From Chryseobacterium taichungense (GTDB taxonomy: Bacteria; Bacteroidota; Bacteroidia; Flavobacteriales; Weeksellaceae), in NCBI RefSeq assembly GCF_900109935.1, contig NZ_FOBV01000005.1, positions 248,001-312,000 of the forward strand: 64,000 nt of DNA, given 5' to 3'. The translations under genes were made by a program, and so were the position numbers. Below the pieces are notes generated by a model that saw only the letters and a program-made list of their open reading frames with translations, did not search any database and was not told the origin of the DNA. Of this stretch, positions 26,645 to 36,161 are shown one piece after another (the first letter of the stretch is position 1; every line of letters starts with the position of its first letter).

Positions 26645-26678
26645 CTCCCACTCTTCGAAGTTTTCAACTTCGTGGGAG
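26645..26678. terminator. Hairpin after the third toxin-immunity pair
   Basis: CTCCCA...TGGGAG as outer arms and CGAAGTT-TTC-AACTTCG as inner stem, with a 5-nt bulge on the left. It lies 6 bases after the membrane protein gene and just before the next core fragment. No long T-run. Confidence 0.5.
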
Positions 26679-26692
26679 ATAAAACACAAAAC

Positions 26693-27617
26693 CTCCTTTT
26701 GGACTAAAGTATGAGGTTTATAATCAGATGACTGGAAATCCAAATTACAGCTATAATTACAAGTATAACGGAAAAGAATTACAGGAGACCGGGATGTATG
26801 ACTACGGTGCGAGATTTTACATGCCGGATATTGGAAGATGGGGTGTTGTTGACCCGCTGGCGGAAAAAATGACACGTCATAGTCCTTATAATTATGCGTT
26901 CAACAATCCGATACGTTTTATTGATCCGGATGGAAGGGAAAATAAAGACTGGTATCAGAAAGATGGTACCATGCAATTACAATATTTCGAAGGAAGCGGA
27001 GAAAGAGAAGGATATACTAATGTGGGCACTAATCCTACTGTATATGTAAAAGGATCTGACACGGCTTCAGCAGAGCTAAATAGCGATGGTTCAGCTACAT
27101 TTAATGGAAAATCATATAGTAACGGAGAATCATTTAATGTAGGTCCAAATACAATTATTACAGGAGGTGATAATACAGGTTCTTATTGGAGTTTTAGTGC
27201 AAATTTTGCATTTGGAGGAGGAGCAGGTTTTTCTATTGGACAGGTTACAGATACCAATAAAGAAACAGACTGGTTCTTTTCTCTGAATGGGAATTTAGGA
27301 TTAAGTGCAAGTGCTGGATTTGAAAAAGGTTTAATTACACCTACTGATCCTGGGCATAGTTCGTAAATAGTGATTTTGCAGGAGAAGGTCGCGCAATTTC
27401 TGGTGGAGCGGGACATCTTTCTTCAACTGTTGGTGGAACTTTTACTCGTTCTTATGATGGCTACAAAAATACGGATCAGTTCGATCCTGCAAATTTTGGC
27501 AGAAACACTCAAACTGTTAAAAATGGATATTCTACCATAAGCACGAGTATTGGTCCTGGAGTGGGAGTTTCACCTGTAATGTGGACAGCATCTAAAACTT
27601 GGGTACGTGGAAAATAA
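26693..27617 (+). pseudogene. Orphan Rhs core fragment with unknown beta-rich tip, frameshifted
   Basis: The core begins at [18 protein letters not shown] (about 26693) with no start or signal peptide. After [10 protein letters not shown] the tip is Gly/Ser/Asn-rich with a repeated beta pattern. The frame breaks at TAA 27364-27366 (after DPGHSS); another frame continues without stops as [20 protein letters not shown]... to TAA at 27615-27617, so a single-base indel near 27355-27370 splits the tip. No catalytic motif recognised; the Gly-rich alternating strands recall pore-forming or beta-barrel-like domains only loosely. Confidence 0.7.
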
Positions 27618-27981
27618 TTTTAATATAGAAGTTGATAAATCCAGTAAAAAAACTATTATAATATTTATAATAGTTTTTGGAAGCATTTTATTACTAACAA
27701 TAATGTATTTAATCTTAAATTCAAATTCTGATAGAAAGCAAAAGTTATTATCTATTGAAAGACATACGAGAGTAATTGATATTTATAATAATAAACATGA
27801 ACATAATTTTCTGTATGTTAAGTTTTCCAATGGTTCTCAAAAAATCTTAGAATATCCATATAGAGTTGGAGATTCAATATCAAAGAAAAAGGGAGATTCA
27901 ATAGAATATATTTTCAGAAAAGATAGTATAATAGAGAATAATCTTTTCGAAGAATCTCGAAAAAATGGTCTTTTAGAATAA
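27607..27981 (+). CDS. Single-pass membrane protein, probable immunity to the frameshifted tip
   Basis: 124 aa from a GTG start at 27607, overlapping the end of the restored toxin frame by 11 bases. One transmembrane helix at about residues 16-38, then a basic soluble domain. The overlap with the toxin tail is typical of toxin-immunity pairs. Family not recognised. Confidence 0.55.
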   Translation: MENNFNIEVDKSSKKTIIIFIIVFGSILLLTIMYLILNSNSDRKQKLLSIERHTRVIDIYNNKHEHNFLYVKFSNGSQKILEYPYRVGDSISKKKGDSIEYIFRKDSIIENNLFEESRKNGLLE

Positions 27982-28049
27982 TAATAAAAGGTAGTGTCTC
28001 ACTAACTGTTGAAATTAAAATACCTGTTCCTTTTATAAAATAGTAAATA

Positions 28050-28454
28050 ATGATTATAATAATACAAATATCACATACGTTATTTTTTTTGGCAATAAAT
28101 TATCTAATTTTCATTAATTATAATAGAAAAATTAGAGTAATGCCATTCTATATTATTTTCTTGCTATTATATTTATCAGGATTATTTTATTTAAATACTC
28201 AGTATAATGCTATCTCAAATAAACTACTTGTAGTTTTGTTATTCTTTTCACTAGCAATAATACTACTTAATATAATGAAAAGATTTATCAATATTGGAAA
28301 TAACAAAGTCTTTAGAGAGAATAATAATTTTAAGCAGAATTATATAGGTTTAAAGAATGTTATTTTTGAGAAGATAGTGCCAATTATGATTTTTGTATAT
28401 CAAATATTGTTGATAAGGTTTCCTGTTATCTTTGAAAGAATGTCTAATGAGTAA
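28050..28454 (+). CDS. Four-helix membrane protein in the Rhs array
   Basis: 134 aa, with hydrophobic segments at about 4-23, 31-47, 57-76 and 108-128 and a basic loop in between. It follows the preceding immunity gene by 68 bases and precedes the second identical palindrome. Could be a second immunity gene whose toxin has been lost. No family recognised. Confidence 0.5.
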   Translation: MIIIIQISHTLFFLAINYLIFINYNRKIRVMPFYIIFLLLYLSGLFYLNTQYNAISNKLLVVLLFFSLAIILLNIMKRFINIGNNKVFRENNNFKQNYIGLKNVIFEKIVPIMIFVYQILLIRFPVIFERMSNE

Positions 28455-28500
28455 TTCTTCCCCGCGCGAACTCGTAGCTCGTGTTCCGCTATAAAACACA

Positions 28501-28524
28501 AAACCCACCGCAATTGCGGTGGGT
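28501..28524. terminator. Second copy of the 24-nt palindrome
   Basis: Identical to 23376-23399 over all 24 bases. It lies 47 bases after the membrane protein gene and just before the last truncated core. Confidence 0.6.
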
Positions 28525-28548
28525 TTAATAGATTAAAAAATTGATATG

Positions 28549-28842
28549 TACGTTTGAATTATTTCAGTAATGGTAGCAGCCTAGAAGTCTTGAAGAAAAC
28601 AATTTGGGTTGAAGCATGAAGGGTATAATAATTTGGCTGGAAATCCTGCTTATCAGTATAAGTACAACGGAAAGGAACTCCAGGAGACCGAAATGTATGA
28701 TTACGGAGCAAGGTTTTATATGCCGGATATTGGAAGATGGGTGTGGTGGATACGAGTATATAACCATAGAGCAGATATTGGAGCTTGGGGACCCTCTGGT
28801 TTGGTGTCTCTCGTAACAGCAAAACAAAAAATTAAATCATGA
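28549..28842 (+). pseudogene. Decayed Rhs core remnant without a toxin tip
   Basis: Aligned by eye to 23459-23680 it shows LNYFSNGSS, then a one-base loss, a 10-base loss removing most of YYPFG, a change of Gly to Glu in QETGMYDYG, and a missing G in GRWG that shifts the frame. After that there is no DPDG or toxin domain, only about 40 residues of unrelated sequence to the stop. It is the dead end of the array. Confidence 0.75.
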
Positions 28843-29369
28843 GTAAATATTTTTCACTAGTTTTTATAGTCATTTTAGGAGTTAGTTGCAAAAATCATCT
28901 TTATTCCCAACAGAGTAAGGATGTTTATCAACAGGTTGTTAGTGCATTTATCGAAGACAGAAATTCGCAGATAAAAATTGACCCTAAACAAAATATATTA
29001 ATATTGGCAGCTAACACTAATGAAAATGACATGAATTCATATAATATTATAATATCTTTTGTAAACCCAAAATTATTGACAGGATTCCATTATAGTAAAG
29101 TTTATAAAATAGATGAATATAGATTAATTATAGATGAATCGAAAGACTTAAGAAATAAATCAGAGCTATTAAAAAAATTTTTTAAAGAAACAAAATATGA
29201 AGATTTAAACCTAGCAATAAAACCAATTGAATATGATTCAAAATATTGGCTTATTACATTTAATTCTAAGAATGAAATCACTCATATTTCTCCTTCTCAA
29301 AAATCAAAAGAGATCAAACTATTACTTTTAAACAAAGAGGTGAAATTTAGTGTTGATTTTGAAGATTAA
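28839..29369 (+). CDS. Orphan lipoprotein, possible leftover immunity protein
   Basis: 176 aa. N-terminal lipobox (SLVFIVILGVSCKN) directs lipidation at Cys17. The mature part is Lys/Asn/Ile-rich with no family I know. Its ATG overlaps the end of the decayed core remnant (ATGA at 28839-28842), the position immunity genes hold in the other cassettes, so it may be an immunity gene whose toxin was deleted. Confidence 0.6.
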   Translation: MSKYFSLVFIVILGVSCKNHLYSQQSKDVYQQVVSAFIEDRNSQIKIDPKQNILILAANTNENDMNSYNIIISFVNPKLLTGFHYSKVYKIDEYRLIIDESKDLRNKSELLKKFFKETKYEDLNLAIKPIEYDSKYWLITFNSKNEITHISPSQKSKEIKLLLLNKEVKFSVDFED

Positions 29370-29505
29370 AAAATATTGATTTCAAAAAGCTCCGATCGAT
29401 CGGAAAGCGGAACTGGTAAGCCGACTGGTCTCAAACACCAATTCTCACCCAACATTTTATTTTCACATAAGATAGATCATAAATATAAAATACTATATAT
29501 TCTCA

Positions 29506-30210
29506 CTAATCATTTCCTTCCAAATTATAATAATTCCACGCCGCCACAAAAATGCCCGCGGTTTCCGTTCTCAATCTTTGATTTCCCAGAGAAACTGCTT
29601 TTACATGATGGTCAGCCAGGAGCATAATTTCCTTTTCGGAAAAATCGCCTTCAGGGCCGATAAGGAAAGTGATGTGGTTGAGTGTGGGGATTTCCTTTAA
29701 TGTGATTCTATGAAGATTTTCATGACAATGCGCTACAAAAGTATTTTCGGAAGTAATGTTTTTTAAGAAATCCTGAATTTTAATGCTGTCATTAATGACC
29801 GGAAAATGAAATCTCAAACTTTGCTTGGAAGCAGCTATTGCCTGTTTTCTCAGTTTATCGATATTCAGGTTTTTGCGCTCTGTTTTTTCAGTCTGTAAAA
29901 TGGTAATTTCTGAAATGCCCATTTCCACTGCTTTTTCAATAAAAAATTCGATACGGTCGATATTTTTGGTAGGGGCAATCGCAATATGTAATGCAGGAAA
30001 AAAGTCTGGCAAATTGTTTTTGATATCATCTACAGCAATATTTGCTTTTTTGCCTTCAATCATCAGTTTTCCGGAAGCGAGATTTCCTTTTCCATCGGTT
30101 ACATGAATTTCTTCACCTTCCTTCATCCGAAGAACTTTTACAATGTGTTGTTGTTCTTCATCATTGATCATTACTTTATTTCCTTCAATCTCTCCGTAGA
30201 ATAATTTCAT
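29506..30210 (-). CDS. rsmE: 16S rRNA (uracil(1498)-N(3))-methyltransferase
   Basis: 234 aa. The N-terminal PUA-like part reads HIVKVLRMKEGEEIHVTDGKG; the C-terminal SPOUT knot holds FLIGPEGDFSEKE and LGNQRLRTETA, hallmarks of RsmE. It methylates U1498 in the decoding region of 16S rRNA. Its ATG overlaps the tsaD stop by one base (TAATG), so it is translated from the tsaD transcript. Confidence 0.95.
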   Translation of the reverse strand: MKLFYGEIEGNKVMINDEEQQHIVKVLRMKEGEEIHVTDGKGNLASGKLMIEGKKANIAVDDIKNNLPDFFPALHIAIAPTKNIDRIEFFIEKAVEMGISEITILQTEKTERKNLNIDKLRKQAIAASKQSLRFHFPVINDSIKIQDFLKNITSENTFVAHCHENLHRITLKEIPTLNHITFLIGPEGDFSEKEIMLLADHHVKAVSLGNQRLRTETAGIFVAAWNYYNLEGND

Positions 30211-31226
30211 TACAAATCGTATTTCGCCGTTGCACTGGTTCTTAAATCCGTAAATTCTCCCCGCTCAAATTTCAGTTGAGCCACCATGGCAATCATTGCA
30301 GCATTATCAGTGGTGTATTCAAATTTTGGGATGTAAATATTCCAGCCAAGTTTTTCATGATTATCTTCCATAGCTTTCCTTAATGCTGAATTAGCCGAAA
30401 CCCCACCGGCAATGGCAACTTCACTAATATCTAAATCTTTTGCTGCTTTTTCCAGTTTATTCATCAAGATTTCAATGATAGCTTTCTGAACGGAAGCGCA
30501 AAGGTCATTCAGATTATTTTTAATAAAGTCCGGATCTTTTCTTACTTCTTTCTGTATGAAATACAATACAGAGGTTTTGATTCCGCTGAAAGAATAATCA
30601 TAATTCTCAAGCTTAGGTTTATTGAATTTAAAAGCATCGGGGTTGCCTTCTTTCGCGAGCCTGTCAATGATAGGTCCGGCAGGATAATCAAGGTCAAAGA
30701 TCTTTCCGATTTTATCGAAAGCTTCTCCGGCGGCATCGTCGGTTGTTTTTCCGATAATTTCCATGTCAAAATAATCCTTTACCAGGACGATCATCGTGTG
30801 TCCGCCGCTTACCGTAAGGCATAAAAAAGGGAATTTTGGCGGCATAGGATTTGCATCCTCAATGAAATGCGCTAAAATATGCGCCTGGAGGTGATTTACT
30901 TCAATTAGAGGAACGTCTAAGCTCATTGCCAAAGACTTAGCAAAGGAAGTTCCTACCAGAAGAGATCCCAAAAGTCCGGGTCCGCGGGTAAAGCCTATCG
31001 CGGAAATTGCATTTTGTTGTATATTTGCTTTAGTTAGAGATTTTTCAACAACCGGGATGATATTTTGCTGATGAGCACGTGATGCAAGCTCAGGAACAAC
31101 ACCGCCATATTCTTTATGGATTGCCTGATTTGCAGCAATGTTCGACAGAATAGAATTTCCCTTGATGATAGCTGCTGATGTGTCGTCGCAAGACGATTCA
31201 ATACCTAAAATTATAGAGTCGCTCAT
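30210..31226 (-). CDS. tsaD: tRNA N6-adenosine threonylcarbamoyltransferase
   Basis: Forms t6A37 in ANN-decoding tRNAs with TsaB, TsaC and TsaE. The start is taken at 31226 (MSDSIILGIESSCDDTSAAI), since GIESSCDDT normally begins the family; an upstream ATG at 31268 would overlap tamB. The metal-binding HxxxH is in VNHLQAHILAHF, and AGGVSANSALR is near the C-terminus. 338 aa, the family's usual length. Divergent from tamB with only 4 bases between start codons. Confidence 0.95.
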   Translation of the reverse strand: MSDSIILGIESSCDDTSAAIIKGNSILSNIAANQAIHKEYGGVVPELASRAHQQNIIPVVEKSLTKANIQQNAISAIGFTRGPGLLGSLLVGTSFAKSLAMSLDVPLIEVNHLQAHILAHFIEDANPMPPKFPFLCLTVSGGHTMIVLVKDYFDMEIIGKTTDDAAGEAFDKIGKIFDLDYPAGPIIDRLAKEGNPDAFKFNKPKLENYDYSFSGIKTSVLYFIQKEVRKDPDFIKNNLNDLCASVQKAIIEILMNKLEKAAKDLDISEVAIAGGVSANSALRKAMEDNHEKLGWNIYIPKFEYTTDNAAMIAMVAQLKFERGEFTDLRTSATAKYDL

Positions 31227-31230
31227 AATA

Positions 31231-34200
31231 ATGGCAAAGTTAGAGAATAATAACGAGAATGAGAACAAAAAATCGGTAGCTGAAAACTTAGGTAATCAGG
31301 TACAAAAGGCGGTTGAAAATGCCGGAGACAAAGTAAAGGAGACTGTGAAAGAGGCTTCTGAGCTTGCTTCTGATGCCATTAAACATCCTGTTGAAACTGC
31401 TGAGGAATTCGGAAAACAAGCCGTAAAAGACGTTACCAGCTATTCATGGTGGGCTCGTTTATTGCTGATTCTTTTCTGGTTGGGGCTTGGTCTGGTCGTT
31501 TCTATTTTTATCATTATCAACCTTCCTGTCACCAAACAATGGGCCGCAGATCAGGCTTTACAAGTTGTAAACCGGGATTTCAAAGCACAAATGTCAACCG
31601 AAAGTGTTGAGGTTAATTTTTTCGGAAATGTAAAGGTTAAAGGATTAAAAATCAAAGACTACAAAGGATACGATTTTATTCAGTCAAAGGAATTTATTGC
31701 CAATTCGAACTGGCTTTCACTGTTTAAAAATATCACCAAAAATAATTCGTTAAGTTTTAATTCATTAACCTTAAAAAATGCTGACGTTAAAGTCATTACG
31801 TATAAAGGCGACAGTATTTCAAACTTTATCCGTTTCACACAATTATTCGACAGCGGAAAAAAGAGAGATCCCAACAAACCTCCTTTTCAGCTGGATTCTA
31901 GACTGCAGATTCTGGATTCTAAAGTTTCCATTGTCAATTTAAATTCTCCCGGTGAAAAAGGAAAATGGCTTACAGCGACCAATTTTAATCTGAAAGCGCC
32001 TAACGTAAAAGTAAACGGAAGAAATATTTCAGCACTGATCAACAATATGTCTTTCACGACAACACGATGGGGTAAATCCCATTTCGTAGACACTTTTTCA
32101 ACGGAACTTTCCATGACTCCGGAGTATCTTGCTTTAAAAGATCTTACTTTAAATACAGATCATTCACTTTTACAGGGAGATATTAAATTTAATCTTCATG
32201 ACGACGGATCATGGGCTGATTTTGCCGATAGAGTGAAGTGGCAAATGAATTTAATGCAGGGAAGTCAGCTGAGCGGTTACGACATCAGTTATTTTGTGAC
32301 CAACTGGGATAACTTTAAGCCGTTTAACATCTCCGGAAAAATGGCGGGTCCTCTGAATGATTTTAAACTTGATAATTTCCTGATCAGAAACCCTGATGTG
32401 AATATCGCGACAAAATCAATGAAGGTCAACAAGCTGTTAAAAGGTAATTTTTTAATTGAAACCAATGATCTTTCTGCAGATTTTACCTATAAAGATCTGA
32501 AAGCAATGATGCCTACATTCATTTCCCAAAAGATGAAAAACTTTGCTGATGATTTTGGAAAATTAAAATATAATGGAACCGCAAGCGTGAATCCTAATCG
32601 GGTGTACGTGGCAAGCGGAAATTTGATGACAGGAATCGGGCAGGCAAAAATCACCCAGTTTTCTTTAACGGATTACAGTTCCTCAATGCCTAAATATGTC
32701 GGAATTGCTGAATTTAAAGATTTAAATACTTCCGTTATCACAAAGAATAAATCAGTAGGTTTAATCTCGGGAAGATTTGATGTCAATGGTCAAAGCTTCG
32801 ATGTGAATACCATGAGGATTACCACCAAATCCAGGATTACCAGTATTGAAATCATGAATAAAGAGATCAATAATGTGTACTTGGAAGGTCTACTGGATCA
32901 TAAAAAATATAACGGACTAATCACGGTCAATGATGAACAGGCTAAGGCTAATATTAAAGGATTAATTGATTTCAGCACTTCAAGAATTTCGATGAATGTG
33001 AATGCGGATGTCAATTATCTCAACATGAATTATTTTACCAATACTCCCGGAACCCAGGTGTTAAGTGGAAGAGTAAACGGAAAAATGGCAATGTCATCAA
33101 TCAATGACCTTACTTTAGATGTTGAAGCCAATGGGATAAATTTTGCTACGGCGACTCAAAAATATTCAATTCCAAGTGCTAAGCTGAAAACTTTTATTGA
33201 GAATGGTGGTCGTGTCATCGATGTTGATGCACCGGGAGCTGCCAATGGTAAAATTTCAGGGAGATATAATCTTGGCGATCTTGCCGGAATGGTAGAGAAC
33301 GGATTAAACAAAATTTTGGTAGGGCCGGCTCCTAGAAGAATGTACAGAGGGCAGAGCTTTGCCATGAGCTTTGATGTTCAGCAAGGTCTGGTAAGTTATT
33401 TCCTTCCGGATCTTAAATTGCCGCAGGGCGCAAAAGTTGAAGGTCAGTACGATGGAAATTCCAATAATCTTATTCTAAATCTGGATGCTGCCTCATTAAA
33501 ATATATCATGACGAAAAAACAGGAAATTACCGAGGCTGATAAAGCGTTGGCCGCCGCGAATCCTGCATATACCATCAATGACAGAGACAATATCACCAGA
33601 GACAGTGCGATGGTAGACAGTGTCATGGTAAGAATCAATACGGCAAATCTTGATGAGCAGATCTTTGCTAAGATCAACAGGGTACAGTACAATAAAAACA
33701 TTATCAAAGATCTTACATTGAGCGGCCGGAATGAAAATAATACCATTCTCCACCTGGCAACGAAATTTAAACATGGAAGTCCTGACGATGAACTTGATGA
33801 TAATCTGAAAGAATATGCCATCAATGTCAATCAGTCTACCAATGCAGGCGGTGATTTTGTTTTCCGTTTTGAACCTACAGAAGTGAAATTCAATGATGTG
33901 ACCTGGGCTATTGATACGAGTCCCGAGCTTAATCATTCAATCACTTACCGTAAAAAGGAAAAAGATTTTGATATCAGAAATCTGAGAATCTATTCTGATA
34001 AAAGCGCATTATTTGTAAAAGAAGCGCAGTTCAAATCTGCAAAAGATTTTTATATTGACGCAGAAGTCAACGACTTTTCCATTGAAAAGCTCATGGATAT
34101 GCAGCCTGGTGGGAATTCAATGAATATAAAAGGTCTGGCCAACGGAAGTGTGAAAATCAGGATGGATAAAAATACGCTTCAACCGTTAGTGGATATGACG

Positions 34201-36027
34201 ATTGACGATATCATGATGAACGGAAATGATATGGGTGATATCACGATTTCTGCAACCAACGGATTCTCTTTAAATGTATACGATGTAGATATTAAAGTAA
34301 ATTCCGCCGGTGTCATCGGGAATAACAGTCTCCATGTGACGGGTACCGTAAATAATAATACCTCTTCACCGACAATTGATCTTACTGCCGAAATGAGAGA
34401 TTTTGACGTTGCTTTTGCCCAGCAGTTTGTTACTACCGTTTTTGGAAATTTAAGAGGTAAAGCGACCGGAGATTTGAAAATCAGCGGAAAATTCAGTGAT
34501 CTAGATTATAGCGGGGATATTGCCTTGAAAGGTTTTGGACTTAAACTTCTATTTACTGGTGTCGATTACTCATTTGATGACACGGTAATTCCTTTAACTA
34601 AAGGTCTGGCTATTCTCAATAATATCGAAGTTCACGACGGAAGAACCAATTCAAAAGGAAATATTTCAGGAGCGATACAGTTTGAAACCCTTTCTTCATT
34701 GGGGGTCAACCTGGTGATGCGTGCTGATAATTTATTAGTTTTAAATACAACTCAGAAAGATTATGATCTTTTCTGGGGAAGAGTGTACGGACAGGGAGAT
34801 CTGTATGTCGACGGCCCGGTTTCTGGCTTAAGTCTTTCTACTCCGAATATGAAAGCGCTTAGTGGGAGTACTTTCACTTTCAATTCTGGTTCAACGTCCA
34901 ATGTAGAAGAGTTTAAAATGCTGAGATTCCTCAAAGAAGGTAAAGATGGTCTTGTAACTTTAGAAGAAAAGAAAAAATCCGGGGCCAATATGAATATTGA
35001 TTTTGCCCTTGATGTTGATAAAGGAACTACAGTGAATGTATTGATAGGTGATGATGTTGGAAATATTACAGTAAAAGGTGCTGCCGAAAAATTGCGTTTC
35101 CAGATGAGCCGCCAGGGTAATATAGCCATGAACGGAACCTATAAAGTCGAAAACGGAACGTTTGTCTCTAAGGCCATCCTCAACAAAACTTTCCAGATCG
35201 AAAAAGGCAGCAGCATCAGATGGGATGGTGATGCGATGAAGCCTGCGCTGGATATTACGGCAAATTATGTAAGAATGGTTTCCAATGCAGGTGAATACCT
35301 GAATATGGGAAGTCTGCAGCCAATCAGTATTTTGCTTCAGGCTAATATTACACAGTCTCTTGTAGATCCTAAAGTTGATCTCAATGTGACAGCGTTGGAT
35401 GTTTCCAGCCAGGTAAAAGAAACACTGGCCGCCAAAATGAGCCAGGAAGGTGAAAAAGTATTGCAGTTCGGGTCTATACTGCTTTTAAACAGTTTTAATG
35501 TTTCTAAAACCGGTGGAGTAGACGTAGATGTTGCAGGTGTTGCCGAATCTTCCGGATACAATATGCTTTTAAAGCAATTGGGTTCTGTTCTTAATACGAT
35601 GAGTAATGAGTTTCAGATTGACCTTAATTATGTAAAAGGTGATCAATATTCCAACACCGGTGACCGTGCGAATGCCGGGGTAAGTTTTGCGCTTTCACCG
35701 AGAGTGAAAGTAAAGACCGGATTGGGAATTCCTCTTACCAAAACTGAAAATACCGAGACCAATTATCTCTCCGGAGAGGGAACTATTGAATATGATATTT
35801 CCAAAAAAAATGACGGAAGTCTTATTTTGAGAGGCTATTCAAAACCGTCAAATATTGGAGTTATTAACGGCGCTGGTTCAAACGGAACTGCTAATCAGGC
35901 CTATGGAGGGGGTATTGTATGGAGTAAGAGCTTTAATTCTTTTTTCAAAAAGAAGAAAAAAGATAAAAAACCGTCTGAGGTTAAAACAGAAATAAAAACA
36001 GATTCCATAAAATCAGCCACAAAATAA
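31231..36027 (+). CDS. tamB: TamB-like translocation and assembly module protein (DUF490)
   Basis: 1,598 aa from the ATG at 31231 (MAKLENNNENE); an earlier in-frame start at 31138 would lie inside tsaD. A 70-residue hydrophilic helical extension precedes one transmembrane helix (about 76-98), followed by a very long beta-rich periplasmic part and the DUF490/TamB C-terminal domain (about 1270-1550: GNITVKGAAEKLRFQMSRQGNIAMNGTYKVENGTF). TamB proteins bridge inner and outer membrane and aid outer-membrane protein or lipid transport. The tail is Lys-rich. The N-terminal extension is longer than in Proteobacteria; function of it unknown. Confidence 0.88.
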   Translation: MAKLENNNENENKKSVAENLGNQVQKAVENAGDKVKETVKEASELASDAIKHPVETAEEFGKQAVKDVTSYSWWARLLLILFWLGLGLVVSIFIIINLPVTKQWAADQALQVVNRDFKAQMSTESVEVNFFGNVKVKGLKIKDYKGYDFIQSKEFIANSNWLSLFKNITKNNSLSFNSLTLKNADVKVITYKGDSISNFIRFTQLFDSGKKRDPNKPPFQLDSRLQILDSKVSIVNLNSPGEKGKWLTATNFNLKAPNVKVNGRNISALINNMSFTTTRWGKSHFVDTFSTELSMTPEYLALKDLTLNTDHSLLQGDIKFNLHDDGSWADFADRVKWQMNLMQGSQLSGYDISYFVTNWDNFKPFNISGKMAGPLNDFKLDNFLIRNPDVNIATKSMKVNKLLKGNFLIETNDLSADFTYKDLKAMMPTFISQKMKNFADDFGKLKYNGTASVNPNRVYVASGNLMTGIGQAKITQFSLTDYSSSMPKYVGIAEFKDLNTSVITKNKSVGLISGRFDVNGQSFDVNTMRITTKSRITSIEIMNKEINNVYLEGLLDHKKYNGLITVNDEQAKANIKGLIDFSTSRISMNVNADVNYLNMNYFTNTPGTQVLSGRVNGKMAMSSINDLTLDVEANGINFATATQKYSIPSAKLKTFIENGGRVIDVDAPGAANGKISGRYNLGDLAGMVENGLNKILVGPAPRRMYRGQSFAMSFDVQQGLVSYFLPDLKLPQGAKVEGQYDGNSNNLILNLDAASLKYIMTKKQEITEADKALAAANPAYTINDRDNITRDSAMVDSVMVRINTANLDEQIFAKINRVQYNKNIIKDLTLSGRNENNTILHLATKFKHGSPDDELDDNLKEYAINVNQSTNAGGDFVFRFEPTEVKFNDVTWAIDTSPELNHSITYRKKEKDFDIRNLRIYSDKSALFVKEAQFKSAKDFYIDAEVNDFSIEKLMDMQPGGNSMNIKGLANGSVKIRMDKNTLQPLVDMTIDDIMMNGNDMGDITISATNGFSLNVYDVDIKVNSAGVIGNNSLHVTGTVNNNTSSPTIDLTAEMRDFDVAFAQQFVTTVFGNLRGKATGDLKISGKFSDLDYSGDIALKGFGLKLLFTGVDYSFDDTVIPLTKGLAILNNIEVHDGRTNSKGNISGAIQFETLSSLGVNLVMRADNLLVLNTTQKDYDLFWGRVYGQGDLYVDGPVSGLSLSTPNMKALSGSTFTFNSGSTSNVEEFKMLRFLKEGKDGLVTLEEKKKSGANMNIDFALDVDKGTTVNVLIGDDVGNITVKGAAEKLRFQMSRQGNIAMNGTYKVENGTFVSKAILNKTFQIEKGSSIRWDGDAMKPALDITANYVRMVSNAGEYLNMGSLQPISILLQANITQSLVDPKVDLNVTALDVSSQVKETLAAKMSQEGEKVLQFGSILLLNSFNVSKTGGVDVDVAGVAESSGYNMLLKQLGSVLNTMSNEFQIDLNYVKGDQYSNTGDRANAGVSFALSPRVKVKTGLGIPLTKTENTETNYLSGEGTIEYDISKKNDGSLILRGYSKPSNIGVINGAGSNGTANQAYGGGIVWSKSFNSFFKKKKKDKKPSEVKTEIKTDSIKSATK

Positions 36028-36109
36028 TCCTTATTCTATAATGATTTTTCTCATACGTGTTAATTATTGTTAATATTTGATATAAATTTTTTAGTTAAAT
36101 TATTTTTTA

Positions 36110-36117
36110 TAAATTTG
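36110..36117 (+). promoter_or_regulatory. Bacteroidota-type -7 element for the Lrp gene
   Basis: TAAATTTG followed by C, matching TAnnTTTG, 45 bases before the Lrp/AsnC start, after a very AT-rich stretch. A clear -33 TTG at the right distance is not obvious. Confidence 0.5.
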
Positions 36118-36161
36118 CAAAAAATACATTGTTTTTTTAAGAAAATTGTAATTTAACTAAT

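Noticed and set aside
29391..29404. TCCGATCGATCGGA palindrome after the orphan lipoprotein as a terminator
   Set aside because: Short, no loop and no T-run; not enough to call.
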